Shown here: positions 58,735 through 64,000 of the stretch, piece by piece
Numbering within the stretch: the first letter of the stretch is position 1
Layout of the letters: the number at the start of each line of letters is the position of its first letter
Assembly (NCBI GenBank): GCA_016647705.1
Contig: CM028325.1
Coordinates: forward strand, 28,128,474-28,192,473
DNA length: 64,000 bases
Source: Eucommia ulmoides
Taxonomy: Eukaryota; Streptophyta; Magnoliopsida; Garryales; Eucommiaceae
Reading direction: 5' to 3'
Program-made: the position numbers and the translations under genes
The notes under the pieces: generated by a model
What the model saw: the letters and a program-made list of their open reading frames with translations, nothing else
What the model was told of the DNA's origin: nothing
The model's database searches: none

Positions 58735-59800
58735 CTACCAAAATCGATTCGCTAAATAAACACTTGCTAAAAACTCACCAAGAGTAAATTTGCATAACAA
58801 GCTGAGGAGATCAGCTCACCGAATAAACATTTAGTGATAAAAACACTAAGTGTAAAAACATTAAGTGAGTTGAGGATATCAGCTCACCAAAGAAACATTT
58901 AGTAATGAGATACTAAGTGCAAAAACGTTACGTGAGCTAAGGAGATCAGCTCACCGAAGAAACACTTAGTGATAAGACACTAAGTGTAAAAATGTTAAGT
59001 GAGCTGACGAGATCAGCTCACCAAAGAAACATTTAGTGATAAAAACACTAAGTGCAAATACAATAAGTGGGCTAGGAAGATCAATTCACACATTTAGTGA
59101 TAAAAACACTAAGTGTAAAAAACATTATATAAGTTGAGGAGATCAGCTCACCAAAGAAACATTTAGTGGAAAAAAAAATGTAAAAACATTAAGCGAGCTG
59201 AGGAGATCAGCTCACCAAAGAAACATTTAGTGGAAGACAACTAAATGTAAAAACATTAAGTGAGCTAAGAAGATCAGCTCACCAAATAAACACTTGGTGA
59301 AAAATCACCAACTGTAAATTTGCGTAACGAATTGAGCAGATCAGCTCGGTAAAGAAACATTTAGTGAAAAAAGCACGAAATAAAAAAGAATTAGGTAAGC
59401 TAAGGAGATCAACTAGCCAAAGAAACACTTAGTGATAAAACACTAAGTGTAAAAACGTTAAGTGATCTGAGGAGATCAGCTCACTGAAGAAACATTTAGT
59501 GATAAGACACTAAGTGTAAAAATGTTAAGTGAGATAAGGAGATCAGCTCACCAAAGAAACACTTAGTGATAAGACACTAAGTGTAAAAACGTCAAGTGAG
59601 CTGACAAAATTAGCTCATCAAATAAACAATTGGTGATAAAAATCACCCAAGTATAAAATTACGCAATGAGCTGAGCAGATCAGCTCAGCGAAGAAACATT
59701 TAGTGATAAAGATCACCAAGTGTAAAATTGTGAAAGGAAGATCAACTTATCAAAAAATGCAAAGGAGAAATCACAAAGCGTATATAAGATAAACTATTTA
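58735..59800. repeat. 68-bp tandem repeats in the Tat 3' region
   Basis: About 15 degenerate copies of a ~67-68-bp unit: (T)GAGGAGATCAGCTCACC, AAAGAAACATTTAGTGATAA, (A)CACTAAGTGTAAAAA and a spacer (CGTTAAGTGAGC). Each unit has two hairpin-forming parts, GAGCTGA..ATCAGCTC and CACTTAGTG..CACTAAGTG. It lies between integrase and the antisense ORF, where Tat-lineage elements are known to carry fast-changing tandem repeats that can seed satellite DNA. Confidence 0.9.
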
Positions 59801-60419
59801 TATTAGTTCAGCAAAAGAAACACTTCGTTGTAAAACTATCAGGCTGGAAATATGAAGAAAACTGATCAAAGTTGTCAGACAAACACTTACAGTGGTAAAC
59901 CCCTAAAGTATAACTGAGACATTAGTTGGACTCAAATCAACTGGTGTTAAGTGTGAAATGAACTACGGATAGTTAAAAAAGAAGACTATTCGCGGAAATG
60001 AGTTTACTGTGTATAAGTTCCGTCTACGTATAAAGATTCTTATTCATTTAGCCAAAAGCCTATATTGATTCATAACAAATTTGACAACCTAATATGTTAT
60101 GAAGAAGGGAAAGCAGAGGAAGAACAAGAAATATCATACAAACACATACACAGTAGCAATAAAAACACAAATGTTGTACAAAGACACTCAGAAGAAACAC
60201 CAAAACCCATTTTATATTAACAAAAAAAGGGGGTGTACATCATCATTAAAATAAACTAAACTAAAATAAAATAAAAAAGAGAAGAAAAACAACTAAGAAG
60301 TCTAAAACTTCTTCTAATAAATCCAGGGTTAAGATGGGTGGAACTAATCCAACCCAAAAGAAAGAATATGACCTAGCTCCTCTGAGTCCGAGTTGGAGTG
60401 GTAGAAGTCCTGCTCCTCG
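59801..60419. other. Spacer after the tandem array
   Basis: Decaying last array-like phrases up to about 59960, then A-rich text (60180-60300). No gene on the plus strand; the 3' end of the antisense region begins at about 60420. Confidence 0.45.
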
Positions 60420-63400
60420 TATTGGTTGATTGCACAGACCAACTCCCTAATCTTTTTCTTCTTCTCCTCAATCTTCTCCCAAAGCTTATCTCATCTCCTT
60501 CATTAGATCGGCATACTCAATATGAAGGTGCACATGGTCCATAAGCTCACGATTCTCTATGTTTGTCCTCCTCAGATGTTCTTTGAGTTCTTGGAGATGA
60601 GAAACTGCACGAAAATGGGTAGCCTCCAAGGAGTAGAAGACGGCATAGGCTTCCTCAAGGGCACAGAGACGAGAGTGCTCTTCTAAGAGGGTCTTCGCTA
60701 TTATCATGTATTCACAGAAGTGTTGGCCCATCTTGACCTCTATCTGCCTCTCATTCTGGATAGCAAGATGAAGATGGCATCAACATGATTTCGGCAGAAG
60801 AGGGCCAAGAAAATAAAGAAAGAAAAAGATAAGGCTCTTGGAAATCTCAAATAGAGGAAAATAAAGTGATGGTTGTGCAAAAACCTCAACACATGATTTA
60901 GATTAAAATAGCCAAACTGGTGAACAAAAATGACAAAGAAAGTGACAGTGAATTGTCGAGCATATGCATTTATGAGAAATATTTGACGTGACAAAAGACA
61001 TACGGTAATTGTGAAAGCATTTTTCCAATGCTAATAAGGATGGAAATTGTTTAAATAGGTCATAATTACAAAAGTATCATCATTAAAAAAATATTAGACA
61101 TTAAAAAAAGAAAAGACAATCGTCAAAGCAAGGCGTCAAATGCTAGTCTGCAATGTTTGGTTTGCCAGCAACTTCGAGTCCAGAAAGAGCTGAGACTGGA
61201 TCATTGTGCAGAGCTTGAACTTGGTCTACTGTAGGCTGAGCTAAAAACTGTGCCTCTTAAGGCATAATTGGATCTTGATCCACTAAAAGAAGAGCTGGAC
61301 CAACGATGAGTTGGCCAGAGGAACTTGGGACTGAGGTCACAATAGATACCTCGGCGGTAGATGTGAGAGCCTCCAAGGGATTGCCAAGTCAACAGATGGA
61401 ACCTCACCCTCTGTAGCGCCACCACCCCCCCTTTTCCTCTTCACATTCTAGCTCTATTTCTAAAAGGGAAAGCCCAAGCCATGGATGTTCTCTTTGCTCC
61501 ATCCCTTGGCAATGTCTATAGCCAACTAGTTGGATGTTCTCCTTGAGAGTATCAAAATGCTCCTACAGCTATGTGATTTTCTCTTCATGCTCTTTCGTTC
61601 TATGCCCCATCTTCGCAGATAACTCCTCCATCACTTTCGATTGGTTGGCTAACCTTGTCTCCAATATTGCCGACCTAAGTTTCTCCTTGTTCAACTCAGC
61701 AGAAATCTGGCTCTTCTCGTTCTCTGAACATTAGAGGGTATCCTATTTTGTTTGAAGATCATCCATTAGCGAGTCAACTTCGGACCTCATTGAGCTGAGC
61801 TCTTCCCTCAGCGAAGAATTCTCAGCAAAAACCTGATGTTCTCACTAATCAGCAGTTGATTGCTCTTCTGCAGAGTCTTGCATTGAGCATTGGCACTATT
61901 TAGATCAGCCTCGAATTTCTCCCTAGACGACCTTTCTACTATCAAATTAGTCTTAAGAGAAATCTTATGCTCTTGAAGAACGCAAAGGTCCTCCACAGAT
62001 GGCTCGACTCTATTAGTTGATGCATAAACTGAGTATCCAACTAAGCCATGTAATCTGAGCTCCCTACTAGCATAGAAGATAAGTAGATGCTCTGCAAAAC
62101 AATTTTGGTTTCGATCTAAAATCCATAACACAACTCCAAAAAATTCACACATGCTAAAAAATATAAAATTACCTGAAGAAGTGCACAAATGAGTATAAAA
62201 GACCTCTATGTGGTTGTGACTCCCAATCTTGGCCCTACTACTGTCCTAGGACTACTCAAACAAAGTCTGTATGGCATTGTCAAAAATTTCTTAACGATTC
62301 GGGATTAAAGGGCCCGCCTCTTTTAATATATAGTACATCTGCTCAAGAGACATACCACGACTGCTCGAAGAAGCAGATGTGTCTTGAATGGATGCCATTA
62401 AAGCAGGAGGAAGAGAATGATTGCTAGTTGTAGCAGATTCTGGGGCACGAATTATGGGGGTCCCAGTCGCACGGGTAAAGAGCTCCAACCCTCAAATTTC
62501 GGTGGGAACTAGAACTTGCGTGTTGGGAACTGGATGAGCCGAGCTACTAGAGATCGAGGACTTGCTCAAGGAGCTACAGGTGACTGAGGAGCTGGTTGCT
62601 CAGAGGTCTTCTTGGGTGCTCTATTCCTTTTTCCCAAAGACAAATCGTGCAGACGGATAACTCCTAGCACATTTATCTTTGGTGGTTCAAATGGGTCGAA
62701 GAAGAGGACTTTGCACAATGTTTTATCTAAGACCAAGAGGTTCTTCAGTTCATCCTCAACCTTAGTTGTAAGGTGAAAACTCTTGCAAGCACCTTCGCCT
62801 GCACAAAATAACCCAGGAAAATATAAGGATACCACCAAAGCAAAATTCACAAATTTAGATCAAATAAGAAAAAGAAAAAGAAAGTTAATCGGGAAATTAA
62901 AGTGTTTCAGTATGACTGGAGGCTACCCTATCTCATCAGATGAAAACTCCCAATTACCCTTGAAGAATATGTATCGCCTCTTCTAACCTTTCACCGCAGT
63001 AGGAAGATCGGTAAGGAATGCGTACATCCTGATGGTTGAATAGTAGTATCTCCCAATGTTGTAAAGAAATTTGAGAAAACAGATACTCCTAATCATTTTT
63101 GTGGTAAGGAGAACATTGTTCACCCAATAACGAGTTAAAGTCCCCATGATTTGATAGAATCCGTTAGATTCTAAGTGTGTCGAAGTGATCTCTAATTAAT
63201 GAAAGAGGTTGCGAAGAAAGAGGTAAGGGGAAGCCTAAGGCCATATTCAAACATCTAGGCAAATAGGCATATTTTATTCTCTTTAGCGCTATAAGGATGT
63301 TCGTTCCCAGATGGAACCCTAATTGAAATCGACGCAGGAATATTGTATTTTTTTCGGAATGACTAGAGTCAATCCTCCCTAAAGGTACTAGCACCATGAT

Positions 63401-63518
63401 TTCCTGAATTATCTAAGGACTCGGTGGACAGACGAGCTTTGGGAGACGTCGTCTTCGCCGAAAAAGGAGTCCACAACGAACCAACCTCTGCTAGATTGTT
63501 TGATGGACTCAACGTCAT
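60420..63518 (-). pseudogene. Antisense accessory ORF of the Tat element (Transposase_28 plus coiled coil)
   Basis: Minus strand from an ATG at 63518 (MTLSPSNNLAEVGS). After a frameshift near 63390 comes FEYGLRLPLTSFFATSF (63250-63200), then WVNNVLLTTKMIRSICFLKF and FLTDLPTAVKG (63130-63000), followed by KRRYIFFKGNWEFS. This is the order of the 'putative gypsy type transposon' domain (Transposase_28). A Pro/Ser/Thr-rich middle (62291-62850; APKKTSEQPAPQSP) follows, and the last third is coiled coil (KFEADLNSANAQCKTLQKS near 61900; EDLLEEHSRLCALEEA-like text near 60680). Intron-like GTAAGT occurs at 63604-63599. Role of this protein in Tat elements is unknown; frameshifts and stops disable it here. 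Confidence 0.7.
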
Positions 63519-63653
63519 AATTCAAAGTAGAATAAAAAAAGATGAAAAATTGAGCACAAACAACTATAAAATTAGGAAATTGTATGAAGTCAGGAACTTA
63601 CATGAACAGTGAGGTGATCTTTCGTCTTACTTCTTTGAATTGTCATGAAAATC

Positions 63654-63664
63654 AGGAGGGCAAA
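63654..63664 (+). other. Polypurine tract of the Tat element
   Basis: AGGAGGGCAAA immediately before the TGGTATGGG LTR start. Confidence 0.75.
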
Positions 63665-64000
63665 TGGTATGGGAGAAATTTCCGCTCACGATTAATAGAG
63701 GCTTAAAAAGTCTTGATGGGTCGAATCGGGTTAATAATCTGATTTGAAAAAAGCAACTCGGTGATCACTCCGGACTGAACACACCAGTCCATGGGGAATG
63801 AGGTCAACTCATAAAATGTGGCCTGATAAATAAATAGACAAAGGCCCTATAAAGAGGCCCAATTCAGAATAAACAAAGCCCGTAGTGGAAGGCCATTTGA
63901 AGATAAGCCCAAAACCCCCCACGATCCCATGCATGAGGAGAATTGCAACAAAATTATTGTTCATGGTGAGATCGACGATAAATCCTATGCAAATAGGAGA
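63665..64000 (+). mobile_element. 3' LTR of the Tat element (cut by window end)
   Basis: TGGTATGGGAGAAATTTCC onward matches 37056-37391 of the 5' LTR with scattered substitutions. About 265 bp more are expected beyond the window. Confidence 0.88.

Larger units (their letters stand above)
37056..64000 (+). mobile_element. Tat-lineage Ty3/gypsy retrotransposon with nested insertions (3' end cut by window)
   Basis: 5' LTR 37056-37657, then gag, protease, RT, two RNase H domains, integrase, tandem repeats, an antisense ORF region and the start of the 3' LTR at 63665. The second, NNEAEYE-type RNase H and the antisense ORF between integrase and 3' LTR are known hallmarks of the Tat lineage. All coding parts are broken. 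Insertions: CACTA element 37993-41906, LTRs 43941-48466, LTR 48882-51229, chromovirus 51325-54426, LTR-like segment 54427-56003. Without these the element is about 11-12 kb. Confidence 0.88.

Noticed and set aside
58735..59800. CRISPR-like array
   Set aside because: Units are direct tandem copies without unique spacers, and the context is a plant retrotransposon.

Overview
The window looks like gene-poor, repeat-dense nuclear DNA of a large plant genome, probably a eudicot. I infer this from its AT-richness, the families of LTR retrotransposons present (Tat, Athila-like, chromoviruses), long microsatellites, MITEs and an almost complete absence of intact long reading frames. I cannot name the species. 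Almost everything recognisable is a transposable element or its remains, and every retrotransposon coding region seen is broken by stops, frameshifts, deletions or insertions. One short reading frame on the minus strand (32890-33216) is the best candidate for an ordinary host gene, and a TATA box with a possible first exon lies at 28344-28536.

Layout, left to right. 1-1797: the 5' end of a minus-strand Athila-like non-autonomous element (internal piece, tRNA-Asp type primer site, LTR), inserted in an LTR fragment of a second family (1798-2362). 2706-3350: a decayed minus-strand gene fragment resembling the plant mobile domain, followed on its upstream side by an array of GTTAACGTTAAC palindromes. 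5481-9290: unclassified repeats, ending in a 25-bp minisatellite. 9294-10796: antisense remnants of the accessory proteins carried by Tat-type elements. 10914-20489: a chromovirus of Tekay/Del type with 2.67-kb LTRs and a perfect 5-bp target duplication; its 5' half is rearranged into a 507-bp inverted repeat. 20806-26261: a minus-strand, gag-only (TR-GAG-like) Athila-type element. 26262-27758: antisense ORF remnant, polypurine tract and 3' LTR of an older Tat-type element. 27759-35902: the least repetitive stretch, with MITEs and the candidate host gene. 35903-37055: a 5' LTR fragment of the 2.3-kb LTR family.

From 37056 to the window end lies one plus-strand Tat-lineage Ty3/gypsy element in the order LTR, primer site, gag, protease, reverse transcriptase, RNase H, second RNase H, integrase, 68-bp tandem repeats, a long antisense ORF region, polypurine tract and start of the 3' LTR. 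Five later insertions sit in it: a CACTA-type DNA transposon carrying a host-like exon and a Tourist-type MITE; a solo LTR that itself holds a second solo LTR of the same family; a third solo LTR with a near-perfect duplication; an internally deleted minus-strand chromovirus; and an unclassified minus-strand LTR-like segment. The nesting gives a relative time order. The most interesting signals are the antisense ORF beside its satellite-like array, W-box-rich LTRs, the large foldback in the chromovirus, and the palindrome array next to the plant-mobile-domain fragment.
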